The notes under the pieces: generated by a model
The model's input: the letters and a program-made list of their open reading frames with translations, nothing else
Database searches by the model: none
What the model was told of the DNA's origin: nothing
Shown here: positions 14,380 through 22,089 of the stretch, piece by piece
Position numbering within the stretch: position 1 is the stretch's first letter
How the letters are laid out: every line of letters begins with the position of its first letter
Origin: an uncultured Collinsella sp.
GTDB lineage: Bacteria; Actinomycetota; Coriobacteriia; Coriobacteriales; Coriobacteriaceae
Assembly: GCA_900543845.1 (NCBI GenBank)
Contig: UQTD01000032.1
Coordinates: 1-22,180, forward strand
Direction: 5' to 3'
Length of the DNA: 22,180 bases
Translations under genes and position numbers: made by a program

Positions 14380-15723
14380 ATGTCCAAGAAGAACTATGCC
14401 GTGACCATTGCCGGCGGTGGCTCCACCTTTACCCCGGGCATTGCCCTGATGCTGCTCGAGGAGCGCGACCGCTTCCCGGTCAACAAGGTGACCTTCTACG
14501 ACAACAACGCCGAGCGCCAGGAGATCGTGGCAAAGGCCTGCGAGATCTACTTCCACGAGAACGCTCCCGAGGTTGAGTTTAGCTACACCACTGACCCCGA
14601 GACCGCATTCACCGGGACCGACTTCGTGCTTGCCCACATCCGCGTCGGCCTGTACGCCATGCGTGAGCTCGACGAGAAGATTCCTCTCAAGCACGGCTGC
14701 GTTGGCCAAGAGACCTGCGGTGCCGGCGGTATCGCCTACGGCATGCGCTCCATCGGTGGTGTCATCGAGATCCTCGACTACATGGAGAAGTACAGCCCCA
14801 ACGCCTGGATGCTCAACTACTCCAACCCCGCGGCCATCGTCGCCGAGGCCTGCCGCGTGCTGCGCCCCAACAGCCGCATCATCAACATCTGCGACATGCC
14901 GATCGACCTCATGGATAAGATGAGCCGTATGTGCGGCATCAAGGATCGTCGCGAGCTGCAGTATAGCTACTACGGCCTCAACCACTTTGGTTGGTGGAGC
15001 AAGATTTACGACAAGGACGGCAACGACCTCATGCCGCAGATTAAGGAGCACATGGCAAAGAACGGCTACTTGGACGGCATTGAGCACGAGGCCGGTAAGG
15101 AGCAGCACGTCGAGGAGAGCTGGATTCACACCTTCGGCAAGGCCAAGGATGTCTATGCTGTCGATCCCGAGACGATTCCCAACACCTACCTCAAGTACTA
15201 CCTGTACCCGGACTATGTTGTCGAGACGTCTGACCCCAACTACACTCGCGCCAATGAGGTTATGGACGGCCGCGAGAAGAAGGTCTTTGGCGCTTGCCGC
15301 GACATCATCGCCAAGGGTACTGCCAAGGACGGCGGCTTTGAGCCCGACGTACACGCCAACTACATCGTCGACCTTGCCTGCGCGCTGGCCGAGAACACGC
15401 TCGAGCGCTTCCTGCTGATCGTCCCCAACGATGGTGCTGTGCCCAACTTCGACCCGACGGCCATGGTCGAGGTGCCTTGCATCGTCGGTTCCAACGGCTT
15501 TGAGAAGATCTGCCAGGGCCCGATTCCGCAGTTCCAGAAGGGCCTGATGGAGCAGCAGGTTTCCGTCGAGAAGCTCGTTGTCCAGGCTTGGGTCGAGGGC
15601 AGCTATCAGAAGCTCTGGCAGGCGCTCACGCTCTCCAAGACCATTCCTTCGGCAAGCGTTGCCAAGCAGATCCTGGACGAGCTCATCGAGGCCAACAAGG
15701 ATTTCTGGCCCGAGCTTAAGTAA
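14380..15723 (+). CDS. GH4 6-phospho-alpha-glucosidase
   Basis: This 447-residue NAD- and Mn-dependent family 4 glycosidase hydrolyses phosphorylated alpha-glucosides such as maltose 6-phosphate to glucose 6-phosphate plus the aglycone. The Rossmann motif is TIAGGGSTFTPG (9-20). The metal/catalytic signature CDMP falls at 171-174, the same numbering as GlvA; CDMP is typical of alpha-specific members, where beta-specific ones carry CNVP. H202 in LNHFGW is the second metal ligand, and Y270 in NTYLKYY is the probable counterpart of the catalytic tyrosine. The length is normal for the family. The start follows GAGGAGG. It lies 156 bp after EIICB on the same strand, with a hairpin between, so it probably shares the promoter at 12453-12481. 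Strong codon bias suggests high expression when induced. Confidence 0.94.
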   Translation: MSKKNYAVTIAGGGSTFTPGIALMLLEERDRFPVNKVTFYDNNAERQEIVAKACEIYFHENAPEVEFSYTTDPETAFTGTDFVLAHIRVGLYAMRELDEKIPLKHGCVGQETCGAGGIAYGMRSIGGVIEILDYMEKYSPNAWMLNYSNPAAIVAEACRVLRPNSRIINICDMPIDLMDKMSRMCGIKDRRELQYSYYGLNHFGWWSKIYDKDGNDLMPQIKEHMAKNGYLDGIEHEAGKEQHVEESWIHTFGKAKDVYAVDPETIPNTYLKYYLYPDYVVETSDPNYTRANEVMDGREKKVFGACRDIIAKGTAKDGGFEPDVHANYIVDLACALAENTLERFLLIVPNDGAVPNFDPTAMVEVPCIVGSNGFEKICQGPIPQFQKGLMEQQVSVEKLVVQAWVEGSYQKLWQALTLSKTIPSASVAKQILDELIEANKDFWPELK

Positions 15724-15807
15724 GGACTGCTGTCTCGAACTCTCACGCATCTCTGCTTCATTTGCGCCGTCGTGGTGTCCGGATTCGCCCGGATGCTGCG
15801 GCGGCGC

Positions 15808-15813
15808 TATACT
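15808..15813 (+). promoter_or_regulatory. Possible -10 element of ychF
   Basis: TATACT lies 38 bases before the GTG start of ychF in an otherwise GC-rich gap (15724-15850). No clear -35 is visible. Confidence 0.35.
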
Positions 15814-15850
15814 TATGAAGTTTGAAGTACCTGTACCAAAAGGAGCTGTC

Positions 15851-16927
15851 GTGTCCCTTTCCATCGGTATCGTGGGCCTGCCCAACGTGGGCAAGTCGAC
15901 GCTGTTCACCGCGCTTACCAAAAAGACCGGCCTTGCCGCCAACTACCCGTTTGCCACGATCGACCCTAACGTGGGTATCGTCGATGTGCCCGATAGCCGC
16001 CTGCAAAAGCTCGCCGACATCGTTAACCCCGGCCGCATTGTGCCGGCTACGGTCGAGTTTGTCGACATCGCAGGTCTGGTGAAGGGCGCTAACGAGGGCG
16101 AGGGCCTGGGCAACCAGTTCTTGGCAAACATCCGCGAGACCGACGCTATCTGCGAGGTCGTGCGCTACTTTAAGGACCCCAACGTCATGCGTGAGGTGGG
16201 CCGCACGGGCGAGTTCGTCGATCCCGCCGGCGATGCCGACACCATCATGACCGAGCTCATCCTGGCCGACATGGGCACGCTCGAGAAGCAGCTGCCCAAG
16301 CTCGAGAAGGAGGCCAAGCGCGACAAGGAGCTCATGCCCAAGTTCGAGGTGGCCAAGCGCCTGCTTGCCTGGCTCAACGAGGGCAAGCGCGCCGCATCCA
16401 TGGAGATGACCGACGAGGAGCGTGCTGCCGCCAAGGGTCTGTTCCTGCTCACCATGAAGCCCATCCTGTATGTGGCCAACGTGGACGAGGATATGCTCAA
16501 CGAGGACCTGGCGCCCATCGATGGTGTCAAGCCGCTGCCCATCTGCGCCAAGATCGAGGCCGAGCTTTCCGAGCTCGATCCCGAGGACGCCGCCGACTAC
16601 CTGGAGAGCTTGGGCCTGGAGCAGCCCGGTCTGGACGTGCTCGCGCAGGCGGCCTATAAGCTGCTCGGCCTGCAGTCGTTCTTTACGGCCGGCGAGATGG
16701 AGGTCAAGGCCTGGACGGTTCGTCAGGGCGCGACCGCCCCGCAGGCCGCCGGCGTCATCCACACCGATTTTGAACGCGGCTTTATTAAGGCCGAGGTTAT
16801 TGGCTACGACGACTACATCGAGCTCGGCGGCGAGCAGGGCGCCAAGGCCGCCGGCAAGCTGCGTATTGAGGGCAAGGACTATGTCATGGCCGACGGCGAC
16901 GTCGTGCACTTCCGCTTTAACGTGTAA
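15851..16927 (+). CDS. ychF: Ribosome-binding ATPase/GTPase YchF (OLA1 family)
   Basis: This is a 358-residue universally conserved Obg-class P-loop NTPase that binds ribosomes and prefers ATP in studied members. G1 is GLPNVGKS (9-16), the switch region has ATIDPNVG (35-42), G3 is DIAGLVKGA (72-80), and the altered G4 NVDE (210-213) replaces the NKxD of true GTPases. A helical coiled-coil insert spans about 130-200. The C-terminal TGS domain has FFTAGEMEVKAWTV and the terminal HFRFNV. Translation starts at GTG 15851, giving MSLSIGIVGLPNVGKS; AAAAGGAG lies 5-6 bases upstream. Longer in-frame extensions upstream run into the GH4 gene and are rejected. An 11-bp gap links it to the next gene. Confidence 0.96.
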   Translation: MSLSIGIVGLPNVGKSTLFTALTKKTGLAANYPFATIDPNVGIVDVPDSRLQKLADIVNPGRIVPATVEFVDIAGLVKGANEGEGLGNQFLANIRETDAICEVVRYFKDPNVMREVGRTGEFVDPAGDADTIMTELILADMGTLEKQLPKLEKEAKRDKELMPKFEVAKRLLAWLNEGKRAASMEMTDEERAAAKGLFLLTMKPILYVANVDEDMLNEDLAPIDGVKPLPICAKIEAELSELDPEDAADYLESLGLEQPGLDVLAQAAYKLLGLQSFFTAGEMEVKAWTVRQGATAPQAAGVIHTDFERGFIKAEVIGYDDYIELGGEQGAKAAGKLRIEGKDYVMADGDVVHFRFNV

Positions 16928-16938
16928 GGACGACGCGC

Positions 16939-17322
16939 ATGTTTAAATATGGCAAAAAAGCTGGCTACATGGGTATTGCGCTGCTCGTACTTGCGGTGAT
17001 TCCGCTGGTGGTTGCAGCGTGTGTTATCCCCAACATTGGCCCCGAGGTGGCAACGAAGTTTAACGCAGCCGGCGAGGTGACGCGCTGGGGTAAGAGCTAC
17101 GAGCTGCTGGCACTGCCGGTGCTCAACCTGCTGCTCGGCGTGGCGACGTACTTTACGGCGGGACGCCAGGCAAAGAACAACGAGGACTCCGCTGTGATGG
17201 CACGTCTTACGTGCGAGCGCTACCTGCGCAACGGCTGCATCACGGGCGTGTTCCTCAACGTAATCAACGTCTACTTTATGTATTCGGCGATTACTGGAAC
17301 GGGCTTTGGCTTTGGTTTCTAG
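16939..17322 (+). CDS. Small membrane protein, DUF1648-like
   Basis: This 127-residue protein has three predicted membrane helices (about 9-32, 55-73 and 96-115). Between the first two lies IPNIGPEVATKFNAAGEVTRWG. The FNAAGEVxRWG pattern is that of DUF1648, the N-terminal unit of SdpI-like immunity and membrane proteins, though here only one unit is present. The function is unknown; membrane location is predicted from hydrophobicity. It starts 11 bp after ychF with a TAAGGA ribosome site, so the two are probably co-transcribed, with no obvious functional link. Confidence 0.78.
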   Translation: MFKYGKKAGYMGIALLVLAVIPLVVAACVIPNIGPEVATKFNAAGEVTRWGKSYELLALPVLNLLLGVATYFTAGRQAKNNEDSAVMARLTCERYLRNGCITGVFLNVINVYFMYSAITGTGFGFGF

Positions 17323-17331
17323 CTTGTCCTT

Positions 17332-17721
17332 TTAGGCAACGAGCCTGCACGCATATTCAATGGCTGCTGCGAGGCCGCCGCTCGATCGTGGTTTAAAGAC
17401 CATGTCGGCGGCGGCCTCGTTTTCGTATCCGGCGCCGCGAAGGGCAAGTGCGATACCGGCTTCCAGGAGAAAGGGCAGACCGTGTTGGCTGGTTGCGATT
17501 ACGGCAGCCTGATTGAGCGAGCAGCTGTGCGCTTGGCATTGGATGGCAAGTTCACCTTGCGCCGGGCAAGGGACCAGAACGGCGGCGACGCGACTTGATA
17601 GCAATGCAAATGCTGTGCGCTCATCGGGCGAAAGGCATTCTGCTTCAACGACGACGAGCTTGGGCGGTGCGCTGTTTGTGCGAAGCGTGGCTCGGTACAT
17701 GCGGACCGAAGAACCCGACAT
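17332..17721 (-). CDS. Uncharacterised protein divergent from a C-protein-like regulator
   Basis: This is a 129-residue soluble protein. I chose the ATG at 17721 (MSGSSVRMYRA) because CAGGAG sits 7 bases upstream; the longer frame to 17745 begins inside the palindrome. It has alternating strands and helices (KLVVVEAE, AAVLVPCPA, QAAVIATS, then a long Ala-rich helix), which suggests a small alpha/beta Rossmann-type fold. I do not recognise the family; a faint likeness to the end of DprA/SMF-type folds is not secure. Codon use is less biased than in neighbouring genes. It faces the HTH gene across a 24-bp perfect palindrome, so that regulator probably controls it. Confidence 0.65.
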   Translation of the reverse strand: MSGSSVRMYRATLRTNSAPPKLVVVEAECLSPDERTAFALLSSRVAAVLVPCPAQGELAIQCQAHSCSLNQAAVIATSQHGLPFLLEAGIALALRGAGYENEAAADMVFKPRSSGGLAAAIEYACRLVA

Positions 17722-17744
17722 AGAAAACTCCTGTGTATTCGGCA

Positions 17745-17768
17745 AAACGTAAACTATAGTTTACGTTT
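17745..17768. promoter_or_regulatory. Perfect 24-bp palindromic operator
   Basis: AAACGTAAACTA is followed directly by its exact reverse complement TAGTTTACGTTT. The centre ACTATAGT gives a TATAGT -10-like hexamer on both strands and resembles the C-boxes bound by restriction-modification controller proteins. It lies 23 bases from the leftward ATG and 29 from the rightward one, so one dimeric regulator could control both genes. Confidence 0.75.
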
Positions 17769-17797
17769 ATGTTCGGCTCCATTTCAAACTCGGCTGC

Positions 17798-18016
17798 ATG
17801 GACGAACGTGCGAAACAGATTCTTGGCAGGCGGGTCGAAGAGACACGCAGGGACCTTGGTATCTCCAAGGTTGATTTTTGTGTGGCGACAGGAATCAGCC
17901 GACCCTACCTCGACCGAATCGAAGATGGGACGGCAAATTTCACGCTCAAGGTTCTATTTAAGATCGCGCCCGCACTCGGCATGACGGTGTCAGAGCTTCT
18001 CGAGGGTATCGAATAG
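17798..18016 (+). CDS. Small XRE-family HTH regulator, C-protein-like
   Basis: This 72-residue protein is essentially one helix-turn-helix domain: helices around 7-20, the HTH KVDFCVATGISRPYLDRIEDG (24-44), and the tail TLKVLFKIAPALGMTVSELL. Size and sequence order (YLxxIExGxxNxTLxxLxKIAxALxxxxSELL) match controller proteins and small phage or toxin-antitoxin repressors. It probably binds the palindrome at 17745-17768 as a dimer and regulates itself and the divergent gene. No good ribosome site precedes the ATG. No methylase or nuclease gene is visible nearby, so a restriction-modification role is not supported here. Confidence 0.82.
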   Translation: MDERAKQILGRRVEETRRDLGISKVDFCVATGISRPYLDRIEDGTANFTLKVLFKIAPALGMTVSELLEGIE

Positions 18017-18025
18017 GGGATACCC
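18004..18025. other. Small hairpin between convergent HTH and asparaginase genes
   Basis: GGGTATC (18004-18010) pairs with GATACCC (18019-18025), overlapping the HTH gene's stop codon. There is no T-run, so its role as a terminator is uncertain. Confidence 0.3.
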
Positions 18026-18038
18026 GTCGACAACTGAA

Positions 18039-19052
18039 TTACACCATCGGGATGCGGTCGTGGTTGACTTGGCTGTAGAACAGGCGCTGGATCTCGGCGG
18101 CATCGCGTGACTGGCCGAGTGCCCACATGGTCTTGGCCACGAGCGTCTCGGTTGTCATGTCGTCGCCGCGCAAAATACCCGGATGATCGGCGTAGGCACG
18201 GCCGACCTCATAAACACCCAGGTCAAGGCCCTCCTCGGGGACCTGCGTGGTCATAACGACAGTACGACCCGAATCAACCCAGCGGAAAATCGCCTCCTGG
18301 AACGACTCGCCCGACTCACCAAACTCGGGGATACCGCCAATGCCAAAGGTCTCCAGAATCACGGCGTCGTAGCTATCGGCAAGGGCGTCGAGGATGCCCG
18401 GGTTTACGCCGGGCGTAAGCTTGAGTACAAATACGCGCGGATCGATGCTGTCGTAGAAACGCACCGGGTTTTCGCCCTGATGCGTGCCGTGAAGCCCATT
18501 GCGCACGATGCGGTCATTGCGGATGTAGGCAATGGGCGGATAGTTGACGCTAATGAACGCGTTAAAGCTCATGGTGCGCTGTTTGCGGGCGCGCGTGCCG
18601 GCAATGGCAACGCCGCCAAACACGATCGACACATCGTGCGAATGCTCGTCGAGCGCATAGAGCAGGCTCTGGTACAGATTGAGCTTGGCGTCGGTAAAGG
18701 GATTGCCCATGGGCTTTTGCGAGCCGGTGAGCACGATAGGCTTGGGGCTGTCCTGAATCAGGTAAGAAAGCGCTGCTGCGGTGTAGCTCATGGTGTCGGT
18801 GCCGTGCAGAATCACGAAGCCGTCGTGGTCGGCATAGCCTTCGACGATGACATCGCGGATGCGCATCCAGTCGCTTGGGCGCATATTGGTGCTGTCGATG
18901 TTCATGGGCTGCACGACGTCGAGCTCGCAGAGGCCCGAGATCTCGGGGACGCTCTGGGCGAGCTCCTCACCGGTCAGGGCGGGGGAGAGGCCGTTGCCGT
19001 CCTCGGTCGATGCGATGGTGCCGCCCGTGGCGATGAGAAGGATGCGCTTCAT
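18039..19052 (-). CDS. ansA: L-asparaginase, type I (cytoplasmic)
   Basis: This 337-residue enzyme hydrolyses L-asparagine to aspartate and ammonia. There is no signal peptide, so it is the cytoplasmic type I form. The first catalytic threonine is T12 in ATGGTIAST. The second set is T85/D86 in ILHGTDTMSYTAAAL. K157 in TRARKQRTMSFNAF completes the site. VLTGSQKPMGNPFTDA (107-122) is typical of the family. I chose the ATG at 19052 because the protein then begins MKRILLIATGG as homologues do, with TAGGAAT upstream; the 24-residue upstream extension is not protein-like. It is convergent with the small HTH gene and divergent from guaA. Confidence 0.94.
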   Translation of the reverse strand: MKRILLIATGGTIASTEDGNGLSPALTGEELAQSVPEISGLCELDVVQPMNIDSTNMRPSDWMRIRDVIVEGYADHDGFVILHGTDTMSYTAAALSYLIQDSPKPIVLTGSQKPMGNPFTDAKLNLYQSLLYALDEHSHDVSIVFGGVAIAGTRARKQRTMSFNAFISVNYPPIAYIRNDRIVRNGLHGTHQGENPVRFYDSIDPRVFVLKLTPGVNPGILDALADSYDAVILETFGIGGIPEFGESGESFQEAIFRWVDSGRTVVMTTQVPEEGLDLGVYEVGRAYADHPGILRGDDMTTETLVAKTMWALGQSRDAAEIQRLFYSQVNHDRIPMV

Positions 19053-19319
19053 GCTGGTATTCCTATCGTATTTGCCGCCGCAGAGGCGGAGCCGTTCGGC
19101 AGTATTGTGGCACAGGGCGTCCAATGTTCAAACGTATTACATCATCTGTAACGTTTGGTAACACTTCAATCGCCGTCAAATAGGGGCCAGGTCGTGCGTT
19201 TGCCGTGCGCTGATGGCCGCGAGGGGCGAGAAATCCCATATAACGTGTACACTATGAAAGTTATTTTTGTTCATTCACGCGGGTGGGCACCGGCTCCCCG
19301 CCAACAAGAGGGGGAAACC

Positions 19320-20918
19320 ATGGATCAAAAGGCTTCCGCAAAGGTCCTCGTACTCGACTTTGGTGCGCAGTACGGTCAGCTCATTGCCCGTCGCGTCCGC
19401 GACCTCAACGTGTATTCCGAGATTGTCCCCTGCGACATCTCGGCCGACGAGATTCGCGATATGAACGCCTCCGCGCTCATCCTTTCTGGCGGCCCGGCCT
19501 CCGTGTATGCCGAGGACGCTCCGTCTATCGATCCTGCCATCTTTGACCTGGGCCTTCCCGTCCTGGGCTTCTGCTACGGCCATCAGATCACGGCCGTGAC
19601 GCTCGGCGGCAAGGTCGGCCACTCCGAGGTGGGCGAGTACGGCCGCGCTACCATTACGCGTACGGCCGGCGCCAAGCTCTTTAACTCCACGCCCATGGAG
19701 CAGACCGTGTGGATGAGCCACCGCGACGCCGTTTCCGAGGTGCCCGAGGGCTTTACCGTTACCGCCAGCACTGACGTGTGCCCGGTTGCTGCCATGGAGT
19801 GCCCCGAGCGCAAGATCTTCACCACGCAGTTCCACCCCGAGGTCAAGCACTCCGAGTATGGTCAGCAGCTGCTGAGCAACTTCCTGTTTGAGATCTGCGG
19901 CCTGGAGCCCAACTGGAGCATGGACAACCTGGTCGAGACCATGACGGCCGAGTTCCGCGAGAAGGTCGGCAACGACCGCGTGATTCTGGCCCTGTCCGGC
20001 GGCGTCGACTCCTCCGTCGTGGCTGCGCTGGGCGCCCGCGCCGTGGGCAAGCAGATGACCTGCGTGTTCATCAACCACGGTCTGCTTCGCAAGGGCGAGC
20101 CCGAGCAGGTGGAGGAGGTCTTCACCAAGCAGTTTGACGTCGACTTTATTCACGTCCACGCCGAGGACCGTTATGCCGAGCTTCTGGCCGGCGTGACCGA
20201 GCCCGAGGAGAAGCGCCGCATCATCGGTACCCAGTTCTGGAAAGAGTTCTTCGCCGTGGCGCAGCAGCTCGAGACCGATGGCAAGCCGGTCAAGTACCTG
20301 GCTCAGGGCACCATCTACCCCGACATCATCGAGTCTGGCGCTCGCAAGACGGGCGGCAAGACGGCCACCATCAAGAGCCACCACAACTTGATCCCGTTCC
20401 CCGAGGGCGTGCACTTCGACCTCATTGAGCCGCTCGATCACTTCTTTAAGGACGAGGTCCGCGCACTTGGTCTGGCGCTTGGCCTGCCGGGTCACATTGT
20501 GTTTCGTCAGCCTTTCCCGGGCCCGGGTCTGGCCATCCGCATCATCGGTGCGGTCGACAAGGAGAAGCTCGAGATCCTCAAGAATGCCGACGCTATCGTG
20601 CGTGAGGAGCTGGATGCCTACAACCAGCGCCTGTTTGAGCAGACCGGCGAGCGCAACTCCGAGCACAGCTGCTGGCAGTACTTTGCGGTTCTGCCCGACA
20701 TTAAGTCCGTCGGCGTTATGGGCGACGAGCGCACCTACCAGCGCCCGATCATCCTGCGCGCCGTCGAGTCCAGCGATGCCATGACCGCCGACTGGGCCAA
20801 GCTGCCCTACGACGTGCTGGCCCGCATCTCCGGCCGAATCGTTGCCGAGGTCCCCGGCGCCAACCGCGTGTGCTACGACATCACGTCCAAGCCGCCCGCG
20901 ACGATCGAGTGGGAGTAA
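19320..20918 (+). CDS. guaA: GMP synthase (glutamine-hydrolysing)
   Basis: This 532-residue enzyme converts XMP to GMP with ATP and glutamine, the last step of guanine nucleotide synthesis. The class I amidotransferase domain (1-200) has nucleophile C85 in GFCYGHQ and the H172/E174 pair in QFHPEV. The ATP-pyrophosphatase domain has the PP-loop LSGGVDSS (225-232), and the dimerisation domain ends in the standard PPATIEWE. The start at 19320 (MDQKASAKVLVLDFG) follows GAGGGGG; an in-frame upstream extension is not conserved-looking. I see no purine riboswitch in the 267-bp gap to ansA, only possible weak promoter elements near TACACT (19248-19253). The 3' end of guaA is a recurrent integration site for genomic islands, and the next kilobase looks like one. 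Confidence 0.97.
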   Translation: MDQKASAKVLVLDFGAQYGQLIARRVRDLNVYSEIVPCDISADEIRDMNASALILSGGPASVYAEDAPSIDPAIFDLGLPVLGFCYGHQITAVTLGGKVGHSEVGEYGRATITRTAGAKLFNSTPMEQTVWMSHRDAVSEVPEGFTVTASTDVCPVAAMECPERKIFTTQFHPEVKHSEYGQQLLSNFLFEICGLEPNWSMDNLVETMTAEFREKVGNDRVILALSGGVDSSVVAALGARAVGKQMTCVFINHGLLRKGEPEQVEEVFTKQFDVDFIHVHAEDRYAELLAGVTEPEEKRRIIGTQFWKEFFAVAQQLETDGKPVKYLAQGTIYPDIIESGARKTGGKTATIKSHHNLIPFPEGVHFDLIEPLDHFFKDEVRALGLALGLPGHIVFRQPFPGPGLAIRIIGAVDKEKLEILKNADAIVREELDAYNQRLFEQTGERNSEHSCWQYFAVLPDIKSVGVMGDERTYQRPIILRAVESSDAMTADWAKLPYDVLARISGRIVAEVPGANRVCYDITSKPPATIEWE

Positions 20919-21031
20919 GCCGATAGGGCTTTGACCTGCTCTTTTGAGTGCCGTACTGTGCCGCTGAGTTTCGTTTCGTACGAGAGTCACGGCAAAGCCA
21001 CCAGCGACAATGGTGAGTAAATCCGATAATC

Positions 21032-21068
21032 AAGCCTCCGTTCCCGCGTTGGGACGGAGGCTTTTTCT
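21032..21068 (+). terminator. Intrinsic terminator downstream of guaA
   Basis: AAGCCTCCG (21032-21040) pairs with CGGAGGCTT (21055-21063), with more inner pairing, followed by TTTCTTT. It lies 114 bp after the guaA stop. The A residues before the stem could make it weakly bidirectional. Confidence 0.88.
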
Positions 21069-21076
21069 TTGCCTTT

Positions 21077-21448
21077 TTACTCCCTTTCACCTGCGATTTC
21101 GCTATTTACTCCCCGCATTTCAAGATGGCAAAGCACTGGGCGGTATTCGGAGGAACGGGAGTAAGGATTCATCCCGAGTGAGTAGACGCGCGCTTTTTGT
21201 CCCCGAGGGCGAAACGGGGCCGTTTCGGGGCCCGTGAAACTCAAATCGAACTCAATGGGCATTTTTGCGGTCTCCGTACGGCGTTTCCCCAGGTGGTTAA
21301 TGGGGAGTAAAGAATCTTGCCACCTCAATGAAAACGGGAGTAATCAGGGGAAATGCCGCGGCGTACCGCCGTGTGCCGCCGTGTAAGCCACCGCGTCATT
21401 TACTCCCCAGGCGCGTCGAGAATGCCTTTGCATGCAATGGGGAGTAAA
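21077..21448. repeat. Cluster of seven GGGAGTAA repeats between guaA and the XRE gene
   Basis: The octamer occurs forward at 21157, 21303, 21336 and 21440 and inverted (TTACTCCC) at 21077, 21106 and 21400. Four copies extend to GGGGAGTAAA. The copies at 21399-21408 and 21439-21448 form a perfect 10-bp inverted repeat. The same octamer is the last eight bases of guaA, including its stop (20911-20918). Some copies may be integrase or repressor binding sites. The rest of 20919-21535 has no credible gene; its open frames lack ribosome sites. It also contains an 8-bp hairpin at 21210-21227. Confidence 0.7.
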
Positions 21449-21535
21449 AACTCAGCATGCGCGGGCGCGAGTGGCGCTCGCCGCCTAGCCTGGCGTCCCG
21501 ATTCGGTTGCGCTGGTTGCGAAATGCGGGGAGCCG

Positions 21536-21949
21536 CTACAGCGAGGCTTTCCAGTCCTCGTATTCGTCGGCGCCGATCTCGCCGTTATCGAGCTGCGCGC
21601 GCTTCTCTGCCCACAGCTCGACCGCCATCGCCGCTTTGGGCGCATGCGGCGCCTTGGGGTTCAGAGAGAGGCCCGTGCCATCGGCTGCGGGAACGATGCC
21701 GAAGGAGTCCTCGAGCCGCACGAGCAGCGACATGAGGTCGCCCGCGGTCTCGACGCCGTAATCTTTGAGCGCGTTGACGGAAACGCCGAGCGCCGCGGAG
21801 ATGGACTCGAGCAGCTCGGGCTTGACGGCGCGGATGCCGCTCTCGTAATGGCGCACGGCCCCCTCGGTCAGGCCGACGGCCTCGGCCAGCTGCGCCTGCG
21901 TCATGCCGCGCGACTTGCGGTACCGCCTTATGTTCTCGCCCACGGACAT
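21536..21949 (-). CDS. XRE-family repressor of a putative mobile element
   Basis: This is a 137-residue regulator. The N-terminal HTH (4-62) reads GENIRRYRKSRGMTQAQLAEAVGL and continues with EGAVRHYESGIR; the conserved helix continues to VSVNALKDYG. The C-terminal half (65-137) is acidic and helical with ELWAEKRAQLDNGEI, probably for dimerisation or effector response. A strong AGGAGGAG lies before the ATG. It is divergent from an excisionase-like gene across a region with three GTACG-type operators, the arrangement of lysogeny-type switches in prophages and integrative elements. No peptidase (ImmA-like) partner is visible in the window. Confidence 0.88.
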   Translation of the reverse strand: MSVGENIRRYRKSRGMTQAQLAEAVGLTEGAVRHYESGIRAVKPELLESISAALGVSVNALKDYGVETAGDLMSLLVRLEDSFGIVPAADGTGLSLNPKAPHAPKAAMAVELWAEKRAQLDNGEIGADEYEDWKASL

Positions 21950-21980
21950 GCGCCCTCCTCCTGGAATTACTTACCCGCAC

Positions 21981-22009
21981 ATCTTATCAGCGTACGCAAA
22001 TGTACGCAA
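21981..22009 (-). promoter_or_regulatory. Promoter of the XRE repressor
   Basis: On the minus strand TTGCGT (22009-22004) and TAAGAT (21986-21981) are separated by exactly 17 bp. Operator O1 (21992-22006) covers the spacer and the edge of the -35, consistent with autoregulation. Confidence 0.65.
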
Positions 22010-22071
22010 TTCTATTGACAGTACGGATTCGTACGTTTACTCTCAATCTGTAAACCGTACGTATTCGTACG
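21992..22071. promoter_or_regulatory. Three operators of the XRE switch
   Basis: Three 15-bp sites share the form GTACG-N5-GTACG: O1 21992-22006 (spacer CAAAT), O2 22021-22035 (GATTC) and O3 22057-22071 (TATTC). GTAC cores repeat every 10 bp within a site, one helical turn, and each core is itself palindromic. O1 lies on the leftward promoter, O2 fills the spacer of the rightward promoter, and O3 lies just downstream of it. Confidence 0.8.
22015..22043 (+). promoter_or_regulatory. Rightward promoter of the mobile-element operon
   Basis: A consensus -35 TTGACA (22015-22020) is followed after 17 bp by TACTCT (22038-22043). Operator O2 occupies 15 of the 17 spacer bases, so repressor binding would exclude polymerase. 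Confidence 0.75.
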
Positions 22072-22089
22072 CTAATGATGGGAGGAGCC

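Noticed and set aside
12271..15942. Two long minus-strand open frames (620 and 600 codons)
   Set aside because: They lie opposite the PTS and GH4 genes, which carry catalytic motifs. The minus frames show no domain features and only reflect GC-rich third positions.
17798..18016. A restriction-modification system controlled by the small HTH protein
   Set aside because: The regulator and palindrome resemble a C protein and C-box, but no methylase or endonuclease motif is present in the window.
19053..19319. Purine riboswitch before guaA
   Set aside because: TATAACG near 19240 recalled the conserved motif, but the two loop-forming hairpins and the terminal stem of the purine aptamer are absent.
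19275..20990. Minus-strand open frame of 571 codons opposite guaA
   Set aside because: It is antisense to a complete, motif-bearing GMP synthase and is rich in Leu/Val/Gly/Asp repeats with no ribosome site.
21077..21448. CRISPR array from the repeated octamer
   Set aside because: The repeats are only 8-10 bp, occur in both orientations and are irregularly spaced, with no cas genes.
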